A stretch of 17,198 bases of DNA, from NCBI GenBank assembly GCA_015661035.1, contig JACVJA010000002.1, positions 1 to 17,198 on the forward strand, given 5' to 3'. Of this stretch, positions 1-6,932 are shown one piece after another. Numbering within the stretch: position 1 is the first letter of the stretch; every line of letters starts with the position of its first letter. Source of the DNA: Candidatus Calidifonticultor daggyaiensis (GTDB lineage Bacteria > Actinomycetota > Humimicrobiia > Humimicrobiales > Humimicrobiaceae). The notes beneath the pieces were generated by a model. The model did not search any database, was not told the origin of the DNA, and saw only the letters and a list, made by a program, of their open reading frames with translations. The position numbers were made by a program, and so were the translations under genes.

Positions 1-557
1 TCGTTAAAAAAAAGTAATGTCCCACCAAATAAATTTTTAGATGAAATTATTTCATCTCCACTTTCAGTAAGAGCAAAAATAATTGCTGCAATTGCACTCA
101 TACCTGATGAAGTTGCTACTGCTCCAATCCCATTTTCAAGCGTATTTATCTTTTGCTCAAAAATATTAACTGTAGGATTTGCTATTCTTGAATAAATATA
201 TCCATATTTTCTTCCATCAAATACATCTGCTAAATCTTCTGCTTTTTCATATTCATAGGATGCCGATGAATAAATTGGAACAAAAGTTGCTCCTGTTTCT
301 TTATCTTTTTCATATCCTGAATGTATCGCTTTTGTAGCAAATCCAATGTATTCACCTCCACCCATGAAATATAAAAACTCAATTTTATCTCCCTCTTTTA
401 TTATAATTTCATCATATTTGTCTTTATTTATTATTTCTCCATTTAATTCTACTGAAACCATTTCAGGCATCTTGACATCTTTGATTATCAATAATTCAAG
501 TATTGAAAAATTCTGCCTATCAATTATTTCTTCTTTACCATTTATTATTATTTTCAT
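1..557 (-). CDS. ThiS-like sulfur carrier fused in frame to O-acetylhomoserine sulfhydrylase (3' end outside window)
   Basis: Only the first 185 codons are inside the window. Residues 1-68 form a ThiS/MoaD-type beta-grasp sulfur carrier. It begins MKIIINGKEE, has the central VELNGEIINKDKYDEIIIKEGD strand-turn segment split over residues 36-57, and finishes with FLYFMGGG, the glycine tail such carriers use to form a C-terminal thiocarboxylate. No stop follows. The same frame runs on through EYIGFATKAIHSGY into the PLP-dependent Cys/Met-metabolism fold, with VPIYSSASY (residues 94-102), YIYSRIANPT (120-129) and the SSGMSAIAA segment (150-158). The PLP lysine would lie beyond the left edge. The start is well supported by AGGAGG seven bases before the ATG. 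In Wolinella a free carrier (HcyS) donates sulfur to MetY for homocysteine synthesis, so the pairing makes biochemical sense. A fused carrier would need to be cut after the glycines, or MetY made from an internal start, before the tail could work. A sequencing indel is the main alternative. Confidence 0.85.
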   Translation of the reverse strand, partial: MKIIINGKEEIIDRQNFSILELLIIKDVKMPEMVSVELNGEIINKDKYDEIIIKEGDKIEFLYFMGGGEYIGFATKAIHSGYEKDKETGATFVPIYSSASYEYEKAEDLADVFDGRKYGYIYSRIANPTVNIFEQKINTLENGIGAVATSSGMSAIAAIIFALTESGDEIISSKNLFGGTLLFFN

Positions 558-586
558 TTTTTCCTCCTATTTATTTTGATGGTAGT

Positions 587-610
587 GTGAAAAGTTTTAA
601 CGCTTTTCAC
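587..610. promoter_or_regulatory. Perfect 8-8-8 palindrome upstream of the ThiS-MetY gene
   Basis: GTGAAAAG and CTTTTCAC form perfect 8-base arms around an 8-base centre (TTTTAACG), 30 bases upstream of the start codon. It could be a repressor operator or an RNA hairpin in the leader. The 8-base spacing does not match a Rex site. I do not recognise the motif, and I see no SAM riboswitch (S-box) elements around it. Confidence 0.4.
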
Positions 611-653
611 TTAAAAAACCTTTTATTTATTCATATACTTCTGTTGCCTTTTG

Positions 654-911
654 TTCCCCCCTTTATCAAAGGAGGATTTAGGCGGATTTACATACACCCT
701 TTCTCTTTTTCTCGCTCTCTTTTAAACCCATCTTTATTAAAGAGGGGAATTTCTTATTCTTATTTTCTTTCTCCCCCTTTGCAAAAGGGAGACTAAGAGC
801 GATTTTCCTCCTCTTTTTTTTCTACCCCTTTGTAAAAAGAAGATTGATTATGGGGGATTTGATTCATTATTTTCAAATCTCCCCTGCCTCCTCTTTTTAA
901 AAGAGGGGGAA
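654..911. repeat. Cluster of five degenerate G-rich hairpin repeats (CCCCTTT..AAAGGGG type)
   Basis: Approximate units are 655-690, 727-751, 771-806 and 822-860 in one orientation, and 875-911 inverted. The basic unit is a C-run, CTTT, a few A/T bases, AAAG, a G-run, then GATTTAGGCGGATTT-like sequence; 655-690 is the clearest. The last unit contains an 8-base self-complementary core, CCTCTTTT with AAAAGAGG (888-905). Units have diverged by substitutions and small indels. These resemble short palindromic intergenic repeats found in many anaerobe genomes. The hairpins may also terminate cysK transcription, but I see no uridine tract typical of an intrinsic terminator. Confidence 0.65.
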
Positions 912-945
912 ATGTATATTATTTTCAATACTTTTAGTATATATT

Positions 946-1920
946 TTAATCTCTGACTTCTTTCTTTTTCATAGAACTTTGCACATTATCATTTTGATCA
1001 AAAAAAGTTAAACTTAAATATCGCTCACCTGTATCAGGAAATATTACAACAACTAATTTATTTTCATTTTCTTTCCTGTCTGCTATTTTTAAAGCAGCAT
1101 ATAAAGCAGCACCTGACGAAATTCCAGCTAAAATCCCTTCTTCTTTTGCAATTTTTTTGGTCATATTTATTGCGTCCTGATCTGATACTTTTATTATTTC
1201 ATCAATAATTTTTGTGTTTAAAACATCTGGAATAAAACCAGCTCCTATACCCTGTATCATGTGAGGACCAAATTTACCACCGGATAAAACCGCTGAATTT
1301 TCAGGTTCAACAGCAATTGCTTTAAATTCCGGTTTTAATTTTTTAATTACTTCTGAAACACCTGTAATAGTTCCACCAGTTCCAACACCGGCAACCAATA
1401 TATCAACTTTGCCCTCCGTGTCTTCCCATATTTCTTTTGCTGTGGTTTTTCTATGAACGTCAGGATTAGCTGGATTTTTAAATTGCTGCGGAATAAAAGA
1501 TTTTTTTTCATTTTTTGCAATTTCAATTGCTTTATCTATTGCTCCTTGCATACCCAAATGTCCAGGAGTTAATACAACATTTGCACCAAGCAATTTTAAT
1601 AATCTTCTTCTTTCCAAACTCATCGTATCAGGCATTGTTAATATTAATTTATATCCTTTGGCCGCACATGTAAATGCAAGCGCAATTCCAGTATTACCCG
1701 ATGTTGGTTCAATAATTACTGTGTCTTTATCTATTAAACCTTTTACTTCTGCATCTTCTATCATGGCAACCCCTATTCTATCTTTCACAGAACCACATGG
1801 ATTATAAAATTCTAACTTAGCAGCAATTTTAGTTTTTAATCCTTTTGTAATTTTATTTAAAAATACAAGCGGTGTATTTCCTATCAATTTAGTGATATTT
1901 TGCGCTATTTTTAAAGCCAT
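946..1920 (-). CDS. cysK: Cysteine synthase (O-acetylserine sulfhydrylase)
   Basis: PLP enzyme of the last step of cysteine synthesis: O-acetylserine plus sulfide gives cysteine and acetate, in the cytoplasm. The 324-residue length is slightly over the usual 310 because of a lysine-rich tail. The N-terminus has [10 protein letters not shown] (residues 13-22), then the PLP-lysine segment NPCGSVKDR (40-48, lysine 46), the substrate loop [12 protein letters not shown] (71-82), and the PLP-phosphate loop [10 protein letters not shown] around residues 178-187. Near the C-terminus is the GISSGAA segment typical of the family. The start is backed by GAGGAGG before the ATG. It follows the Rrf2 regulator gene by 21 bases, so the two form an operon and the regulator probably controls cysK in response to sulfur or Fe-S status. 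A cystathionine beta-synthase or O-phosphoserine variant is less likely, since no CBS domains are present. Confidence 0.95.
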   Translation of the reverse strand: MALKIAQNITKLIGNTPLVFLNKITKGLKTKIAAKLEFYNPCGSVKDRIGVAMIEDAEVKGLIDKDTVIIEPTSGNTGIALAFTCAAKGYKLILTMPDTMSLERRRLLKLLGANVVLTPGHLGMQGAIDKAIEIAKNEKKSFIPQQFKNPANPDVHRKTTAKEIWEDTEGKVDILVAGVGTGGTITGVSEVIKKLKPEFKAIAVEPENSAVLSGGKFGPHMIQGIGAGFIPDVLNTKIIDEIIKVSDQDAINMTKKIAKEEGILAGISSGAALYAALKIADRKENENKLVVVIFPDTGERYLSLTFFDQNDNVQSSMKKKEVRD

Positions 1921-1941
1921 TTAATTTCCTCCTCTTATTTT

Positions 1942-2385
1942 TTAAATATAATAAGCCAAATTAAATTTTTCGCTTTTTTTATTATAATTATCTATCAAAT
2001 TCTGTAATGTTTTAGAACTTAAATAAGAATTTGTAACTTCTGCAAGGCCATGCCAAAAATCATAAGTTGGACACATGTTCTGCATATCGCATATTGCTTT
2101 ATCTTTTATACAATCTAAAAATAATGCATCACCTTCTAATACCTCAATTATTTCTTTCATATTTATTAGAGAAGGGGGTTTTGATAACATATAGCCACCT
2201 TTTGCACCCCTTTCTGATTTTACAAGCCCTGCACTTTTTAATTGAATTATAATTTTACTTAAATATTTTTCTGAAATGCTTTGCCTTCTTGCAATATCGC
2301 CTAAATTAACTGGTTTATTTCCATAGTTATAAGCCAGTTCAAACAACAATCTAGTTCCATACCTTGTTCTTGTAGAAAGTTTCAT
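1942..2385 (-). CDS. Rrf2-family transcriptional regulator (CymR/IscR-like) next to cysK
   Basis: Small 147-residue winged-helix regulator. The start MKLSTRTRYGTRLL, the helix-turn-helix around residues 26-50 (LGDIARRQSISEKYLSKII) and the wing RGAKGGYML (59-67) are diagnostic of Rrf2. The central segment carries three cysteines, C92, C99 and C105. IscR holds its [2Fe-2S] cluster with three cysteines in this region, spaced by five and five, whereas here the gaps are six and five. That makes Fe-S or sulfide sensing plausible, while its position before cysK suggests a CymR-like role in cysteine regulation. Which of these it does cannot be told from sequence. It has its own promoter, and an imperfect palindrome near the predicted transcription start could be its autoregulatory operator. 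Confidence 0.9.
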   Translation of the reverse strand: MKLSTRTRYGTRLLFELAYNYGNKPVNLGDIARRQSISEKYLSKIIIQLKSAGLVKSERGAKGGYMLSKPPSLINMKEIIEVLEGDALFLDCIKDKAICDMQNMCPTYDFWHGLAEVTNSYLSSKTLQNLIDNYNKKSEKFNLAYYI

Positions 2386-2413
2386 ATTTTTACCTCTTTT
2401 ATATTCTCTACTA

Positions 2414-2426
2414 AATAGGTCTTATT
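2414..2426. promoter_or_regulatory. Possible operator at the rrf2-cysK transcription start
   Basis: AATA-GGTCT-TATT, inside a longer CTAAATAGGTCTTATTGG stretch, covers the predicted transcription start just below the -10 box. The position suits a repressor acting on its own promoter. The inverted repeat is short and AT-rich, so this is tentative. Confidence 0.3.
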
Positions 2427-2433
2427 GGTATAA

Positions 2434-2462
2434 ATTATACATAATAAATTTAAAATTGTCAA
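2434..2462 (-). promoter_or_regulatory. Sigma70-type promoter of the rrf2-cysK operon
   Basis: On the minus strand, a perfect TTGACA (2457-2462) lies exactly 17 bases from a perfect TATAAT (2434-2439). Transcription would start near 2427, about 40 bases before the regulator's ATG at 2385. In such AT-rich DNA a TATAAT alone means little, but the exact -35 with ideal spacing is convincing. Confidence 0.7.
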
Positions 2463-2530
2463 TATGTTTTTTAATTTTTAGTAAATTTTTAATGTTTATG
2501 ATTTAATAATGATTACAAAATTAAATTTCA

Positions 2531-3085
2531 TTATTCATTATTAGTTAATTTTAATAAAATACCTATAATTCCAGTAATCATTATCAAATATGCAGGGTGG
2601 ATTTTTGAAAATAAAAATAATAAAAAAGTTATTATTAAAACTAATATTTTAACCATGGTTGTAAAATTTATCCCGTCAATTATTGATACATTAAATAAAA
2701 ATTTAAATCCAATAGCAAGTATCATTGCGATTATAGTTATATTAATCATTTCCATAGCACTATTAAAATAACAAAATTTAGTTAATTTTTTATAAAATAC
2801 TGCTATTAAAACAATAAATAAAGCTGGCAACAAAAAATTACCAATATTTGCTATTATTGCTCCAACTATTCCTGCTTTTTTAAATCCAACATATGAAGCA
2901 AATTTAATAGAAATAGCACCAGGAGAAATTTCAACCATTCCCAACACATCTAAAAATTCTTTTTTATCAAGCCAGTTATTTTTTTCAACTATTTCTTTTT
3001 CTATCAAAGGTATAAAAGAATATGCTCCACCAAAAGAAAATAAACTAATTTTCATAAAAATAAATAAAAGATGTAAATAAATCAT
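2531..3085 (-). CDS. Single-domain ChrA-like (CHR family) membrane transporter
   Basis: The 184-residue integral membrane protein has the CHR family signatures: FSFGGAYSFIPLIEKEIVEK at residues 16-35, the W-L-x-x-x-E-F-L-D segment (38-46) and the E-I-S-P-G-A-I-S motif (52-59). About five or six hydrophobic segments follow. Known members are chromate/sulfate transporters. Short-chain members with one CHR domain are usually encoded as an adjacent pair; here only one is present. It starts two bases after the moaB stop, and an AAAGGA ribosome binding site is formed by the last moaB codons, so it is the final gene of the Mo-cofactor operon. Chromate resistance is therefore not the obvious role; oxyanion movement linked to the respiratory enzyme or to molybdate is possible but unproven. 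I see no clear terminator after it. Confidence 0.8.
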   Translation of the reverse strand: MIYLHLLFIFMKISLFSFGGAYSFIPLIEKEIVEKNNWLDKKEFLDVLGMVEISPGAISIKFASYVGFKKAGIVGAIIANIGNFLLPALFIVLIAVFYKKLTKFCYFNSAMEMINITIIAMILAIGFKFLFNVSIIDGINFTTMVKILVLIITFLLFLFSKIHPAYLIMITGIIGILLKLTNNE

Positions 3086-3087
3086 AT

Positions 3088-3561
3088 TTAATGTCCTTTA
3101 TTATTTATCATATCAATTGAATGAGGTATTACATCAATAATTAGACTCAACATTTCTTCCACAGATTTTAAACTCCCTGGTAAATTTATTATTAAAGTTT
3201 TTCCGCGTATTCCTGCTTTACCTCTTGATAATATGCTTTTTTTTGTAAATAAAGAAGTCGCCATACGCATATATTCAGGTATTCCCGGAATTTCTTTTTG
3301 TATTACTTTTGATGTTGCTTCAGGAGTTATATCCCTGGAAGAAAAACCTGTCCCTCCTGTAGTCAAAATAAGATCCAACATTAATTCATCTGAATATTTT
3401 ATTAATTTTTCAATTATGTATTCTTCTTCATCCGGAACAATTTCATATTCAATAACTTCTGCTATATTAGAAATCATCTCTTTTATTTTAGGACCTGATA
3501 AATCTTGTTTTAATTTATTATAGCAAGTATCGCTTATTGTTAATATTGCACACTTTATCAT
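3088..3561 (-). CDS. moaB: MoaB/MogA-family molybdopterin adenylyltransferase
   Basis: This enzyme activates molybdopterin by adenylation ahead of Mo insertion by MoeA, in the cytoplasm. The 157 residues are normal for the family. Visible signatures are AILTISD (5-11), DLSGP (20-24), the substrate loop LTTGGTGFSSRD (66-77) followed by TPEAT, and LPGS (127-130). Aspartates 63 and 77 correspond to the conserved acidic residues of MogA. It overlaps the MOSC gene stop by four bases (ATGA) and precedes the chrA-like gene by two, so translation is coupled on both sides. MoaB and MogA cannot be cleanly separated by eye; no other adenylyltransferase is in the window, so this one probably does that step here. 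Confidence 0.92.
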   Translation of the reverse strand: MIKCAILTISDTCYNKLKQDLSGPKIKEMISNIAEVIEYEIVPDEEEYIIEKLIKYSDELMLDLILTTGGTGFSSRDITPEATSKVIQKEIPGIPEYMRMATSLFTKKSILSRGKAGIRGKTLIINLPGSLKSVEEMLSLIIDVIPHSIDMINNKGH

Positions 3562-3998
3562 TTTATTACCTCTATTGTGTCCCCTGCTTTTATTATTCCG
3601 CCTTTAATAACTTTTGCAAAAACACCTTCTTTAGGCATTATACAATCTCCAATTGTATTAAATATATAACACCTGTTATGACACTCTTTTCCCTTTTGGG
3701 TTATTTCTAAAATTACTTCTTTATTTATTAACAATTTATCACCAATATTTAATTTTACTAAATCTAAACCAATAGTTGTTATATTTTCTGCAAATTCGCC
3801 TTCTTTTACTTTTAATCCTTTATTAATTATTCGTTGAATAGATTCAAAAGCAAGTAAGCTCACTTGTCTTTTACTACTTTTTTCGGCATGGGCATCATTT
3901 ACTATCCCAAAATTTTCCAGTAAAATTGCATTATTGATATTTTGTTTTTTCATTCCTTTTTCAGATGATATTGATATTGCTTTAATTTTTCCTGACAT
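3558..3998 (-). CDS. MOSC-domain protein
   Basis: A 146-residue stand-alone MOSC domain (named for MOCO sulfurase C-terminal). It has the beta-strand-rich pattern with VSLLAFESI, a GEFAENITT segment, a GDKLLI strand, and the characteristic cysteine region KGKECHNRCYIF..GDCIMPKEGVFAKV near the C-terminus. MOSC proteins bind molybdopterin and some transfer sulfur to the cofactor; the precise reaction here is unknown. I chose the ATG at 3998 (MSGKIKAISIS) as the start because it matches the usual N-terminus. An in-frame GTG at 4016 adds six residues and deepens the overlap with moaC from 17 to 35 bases, and neither start has a strong ribosome binding site. The gene lies between moaC and moaB, overlapping both. 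Confidence 0.85.
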   Translation of the reverse strand: MSGKIKAISISSEKGMKKQNINNAILLENFGIVNDAHAEKSSKRQVSLLAFESIQRIINKGLKVKEGEFAENITTIGLDLVKLNIGDKLLINKEVILEITQKGKECHNRCYIFNTIGDCIMPKEGVFAKVIKGGIIKAGDTIEVIK

Positions 3999-4434
3999 AA
4001 ATTCCACTTTTCCCACCTGTTTTTTTTAAAAGTTTAATATCAGAAATAACGATATCTTTATCAATAGGCTTACACATATCATAAATTGTTAATGCACAAA
4101 TACTAACTGCCATTAACGCCTCCATTTCAACACCTGTTTTTTCATAGGATTTCACAAAACTTTTTATTTCAATGAAATTATCTTTTATATCAAAATCAAT
4201 ATCAATATAATCAATTGTTATTGAATGACACAGCGGTAATAATTCAGCAGTTTTTTTGCAGCCGTTAATTGCTGCAATTTTAGCACAGGTTAAAACATCG
4301 CCTTTAGGCACAGATAAATTTTTTATATCAATTATTGTTTCTTTTTTAAGAAAAATTTTTCCGCTTGCTATTGCTTCTCTGAAACTTTTATTTTTTTGTG
4401 ATGTATCTGCCATTTGCACATATTTTTTCTTCAT
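3982..4434 (-). CDS. moaC: Cyclic pyranopterin monophosphate synthase
   Basis: Converts the MoaA product into cyclic pyranopterin monophosphate, the second half of Mo-cofactor step one. All family landmarks are present in 150 residues: SFREAIASG (17-25), KGDVLTCAKIA (44-54), LPLCHS (66-71), KTGVEMEAL (99-107), TIYDMCK (116-122) and the C-terminal GGKSG (140-144). The aspartate 119 and lysine 122 pair corresponds to the catalytic pair known in E. coli MoaC. The start at 4434 is preferred over the internal methionine at residue 8 because the last moaA codons (GGG GGA) provide a ribosome binding site at the right distance; the internal one has none. Confidence 0.95.
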   Translation of the reverse strand: MKKKYVQMADTSQKNKSFREAIASGKIFLKKETIIDIKNLSVPKGDVLTCAKIAAINGCKKTAELLPLCHSITIDYIDIDFDIKDNFIEIKSFVKSYEKTGVEMEALMAVSICALTIYDMCKPIDKDIVISDIKLLKKTGGKSGIYVRKN

Positions 4435-4438
4435 AATT

Positions 4439-5413
4439 TTATCCCCCTATCTGACACATTGAAAATTCATTCGTAATACTTTGATAACTTAAATTATGTT
4501 TAAAAGGTTTATTCATTAATATCTGATTTATGATTTTTTTCAGGTTGGCTTCATCTATTCCTTCCCTGATATATTTTTTTAAATTTATCCCAATTTTTGA
4601 ATTTAAGCATAATTTTAAAAACCCTTCAGCTGTTAGTCTCAATCTGTTGCATTTATAGCAAAATTTATAACTCATTGGTGCTATTATACCAAAAGTCCCC
4701 TTTGCCCCTTTAAATCTAAAATTGATACTATTATTATTTCCATAAATTTTTGTTGTCTCAAATTCTCCTATTTCATATGCTTTATTTATAACTTCATCTG
4801 CCTTTATTATCTCATTTAATTTATAAAAATTATTTATAGGCATATATTCAAGAAATCTTATGTGCAACGGTTCTTCTTTTGATAATTTTAAAAATTGATT
4901 AATTTCATCTTTATTTATATCTAATAAAACAACATTAATTTTAACCAAAGAAAAATTCATTTTTAATGCCGTTTCAATTCCATTTAAAACAAAATTCAAA
5001 TTATCAGTTCTGGTTAAAAATTTATATTTTTCACTATTTAAAGTATCCAAACTGATATTTAACCTTTTTAATCCCGCATTTTTTAATTCTACTGCATAAT
5101 AATTAAGCAACGTCCCATTTGTTGTCATAGAAATATCATTTATATTTTTTATTTTTGCAATCATATGAATTAATTTTACAATATCATTTCTTACAAGTGG
5201 TTCTCCACCTGTAATTTTAATTTTATTTACTCCTAATTCAGAAAAAATTTTTATAATACTAAAGATTTCATCATAAGATAATATTTCTTTATTATCTTTC
5301 AATTTTATTCCATTTTCAGGCATACAATATAAACATTTTAAATTGCACCTATCTGTTACTGAAATTCTTAAACAATCAATTTTTCTGCCAAATTTATCAA
5401 TTAATCTTTCCAT
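4439..5413 (-). CDS. moaA: GTP 3',8-cyclase, radical SAM enzyme
   Basis: First enzyme of molybdopterin synthesis, rearranging GTP by radical SAM chemistry with two [4Fe-4S] clusters. The 324-residue protein shows the N-terminal cluster CNLKCLYC (C23, C27, C30), the SAM-binding TGGEPLVR (68-75), the TTNG segment (97-100), and the C-terminal cluster C252, C255 and C269 with NRLRLTAEG between. It ends in Gly-Gly, the conserved MoaA tail that enters the active site. Its ATG directly abuts the stop of the upstream fusion gene (TAAATG), and the ribosome binding site AGGGG lies within that gene's last codons, so translation is tightly coupled. It is followed by moaC after four bases. Confidence 0.96.
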   Translation of the reverse strand: MERLIDKFGRKIDCLRISVTDRCNLKCLYCMPENGIKLKDNKEILSYDEIFSIIKIFSELGVNKIKITGGEPLVRNDIVKLIHMIAKIKNINDISMTTNGTLLNYYAVELKNAGLKRLNISLDTLNSEKYKFLTRTDNLNFVLNGIETALKMNFSLVKINVVLLDINKDEINQFLKLSKEEPLHIRFLEYMPINNFYKLNEIIKADEVINKAYEIGEFETTKIYGNNNSINFRFKGAKGTFGIIAPMSYKFCYKCNRLRLTAEGFLKLCLNSKIGINLKKYIREGIDEANLKKIINQILMNKPFKHNLSYQSITNEFSMCQIGG

Positions 5414-6931
5414 TTATATCCCCTTTAATTTCAAAAATGATATTTCATGCTTTTTAATCGTTTGGGAATGCCATATAATATAAATAATTGCCAGAATTGT
5501 TATTGTTATCAAATAATAAACATTAAGTTTATTTATAAGAGTGGAAATTATAAAAATTATACTTGTTATATTAAAAGATAAAATCATTAAACCATTTGCT
5601 GGGGCCAATTCAAAAGAATTATTATAATATTTTTTTAAATATTGATATATTTTATAAAATATTGGTATTGTTATTAAACTAATAATTATGTATTTAGGTG
5701 CAATGTTAAAAATAAAAATAAATAATATATAAATTATATTTAAAACAAATAGATATTTAAATAAACAAATTGTATTTTCTTTGCCTAATTTTACAACCAG
5801 AGAATTTTTAGATGTTTTTTTGTCAGCATCATAATCTGGTATTTCATTTATTATTAAAATCAGACTTATCAATAAACCCAATGGAACAGATAATAATATT
5901 ATATCCATATTAAACTTTTGTATTTGAACATAATAAGAACCCCAAGATACCAGGATACCAAAATTCAACCCCACAAGTATTTCCCCCATTCCAGTATTGA
6001 TTAATTTTAAAAATGGTGAAGTATAAAAAATACCAGAAAAAACACCGAAAATACCAAGAAATAATATCATAATTCCAATTTTATAGGTAAGATATATACC
6101 TATTAATATTCCAGAAATAAAAAATAAAAAACTCCCCATCAATATTTCACTTGAAGATAAAAGCCCAAGTTGAATTACTCTTGAGCCGCCTGAAAATGGC
6201 CTTATAAACTCGTTGTTCACTTCGTCATTTTCTGATTTGTGGTCAAAATAATCATTTATTAAATTTGTACCGAGATGAAGAAATATTACCCCAAATAATG
6301 TTAATAAAAAATTCACAAAATTAAAAGTTTGAGTTTTATTCCATGCAAGAGCAGAACCAAATATTGATGGAATTATACTAACCGTAAGAAAATGATATCT
6401 AAATGCTATTATCCATGCTTTTAATTTCTTTTTTATTTGATTTAAATCATCTTTTATAGATGAGGATAATTTTTGAAATATTAACAGATAGGGAGGATTT
6501 CCATGTAATATATCTTTGACTATACGGTACTTGATTTGTATTGGTTTAACCTTAATAAACTTTAGCATGTTTATCAGATTGGTTTCGTATAAATTTTTTA
6601 CAACAGGCGAACGGTTAATTAATAATTTAATAGCTTTTTTCTTTTCATTTTCATCATTTATTAAAGTTACCTTCCCTGTTATTTCTATTTCTTTATCTTC
6701 CGGGAATTGCTGCCCTTTTTTATATACTAAAATTGAAATTTCATTATTTATAAGCATTTGATTAATTTTAGGATCATCTTTTAGAGATGCAAGATAAAAT
6801 TCAAAATTTTCTTCTGAATAAGCAAAATGCATCATTCTATTTTTTATCTGTTTCCCCTGTAATGTTGACACACAGCATACTTCTATTGTTTTTAATTCCT
6901 CTAAAAAATTTTTTTTAAGTTTTTCAAACAT
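5414..6931 (-). CDS. Flavin-type split-barrel domain fused to UbiA/MenA-family prenyltransferase
   Basis: A 505-residue two-domain protein. Residues 1 to about 150 look like a pyridoxamine-phosphate-oxidase-type FMN split barrel: start FLEELKTIEVCCVSTLQG (9-26), then RMMHFAYSEENFEFYLAS, DPKINQML, and the EIEITGKV strand (81-88). From about residue 170 the protein is a polytopic UbiA prenyltransferase with the two aspartate-rich motifs: NDYFDHKSEND (226-236) and NEIPDYDADKKTSK (362-375, D366/D368/D370), plus PFSGGSRVIQ between them. UbiA enzymes attach a polyprenyl chain to an aromatic ring in the membrane; MenA acts on dihydroxynaphthoate in menaquinone synthesis, and that is the most natural reading beside a quinol-linked enzyme. 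The fused barrel's job is unknown. The gene sits one base after mobA and abuts moaA, so it belongs to this operon. The substrate is inferred. Confidence 0.85.
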   Translation of the reverse strand: MFEKLKKNFLEELKTIEVCCVSTLQGKQIKNRMMHFAYSEENFEFYLASLKDDPKINQMLINNEISILVYKKGQQFPEDKEIEITGKVTLINDENEKKKAIKLLINRSPVVKNLYETNLINMLKFIKVKPIQIKYRIVKDILHGNPPYLLIFQKLSSSIKDDLNQIKKKLKAWIIAFRYHFLTVSIIPSIFGSALAWNKTQTFNFVNFLLTLFGVIFLHLGTNLINDYFDHKSENDEVNNEFIRPFSGGSRVIQLGLLSSSEILMGSFLFFISGILIGIYLTYKIGIMILFLGIFGVFSGIFYTSPFLKLINTGMGEILVGLNFGILVSWGSYYVQIQKFNMDIILLSVPLGLLISLILIINEIPDYDADKKTSKNSLVVKLGKENTICLFKYLFVLNIIYILFIFIFNIAPKYIIISLITIPIFYKIYQYLKKYYNNSFELAPANGLMILSFNITSIIFIISTLINKLNVYYLITITILAIIYIIWHSQTIKKHEISFLKLKGI

Positions 6932-6932
6932 T

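Larger units (their letters stand above)
558..945. other. 388-base non-coding stretch between cysK and the ThiS-MetY gene
   Basis: I see no supported gene here. The left part (558-650) is the leader of the ThiS-MetY gene, with its ribosome binding site and a perfect 8-base inverted repeat at 587-610. I could not find a convincing -35/-10 pair. The right part (about 654-911) is a cluster of degenerate G-rich hairpin repeats. Just after the cysK stop is a short hairpin, ATACT-TTT-AGTAT (928-940), with no T-run, so it is a poor terminator candidate. Confidence 0.7.

Noticed and set aside
346..796. Two overlapping plus-strand open frames with low-complexity Ser/Ile/Leu/Pro-rich products
   Set aside because: The first is antisense to the ThiS-MetY gene and the second runs into the hairpin repeat cluster. 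Neither has a ribosome binding site or a recognisable domain.
654..911. Repeat cluster considered as a CRISPR array
   Set aside because: Units are degenerate, irregularly spaced, differently oriented and not separated by unique spacers of constant length.
2505..2535. AATAATGA/TCATTATT inverted repeat after the chrA-like gene, considered as a terminator
   Set aside because: The stem is entirely A/T apart from one pair, the loop is 15 bases, and it overlaps the stop codon; such repeats arise by chance in DNA this AT-rich.
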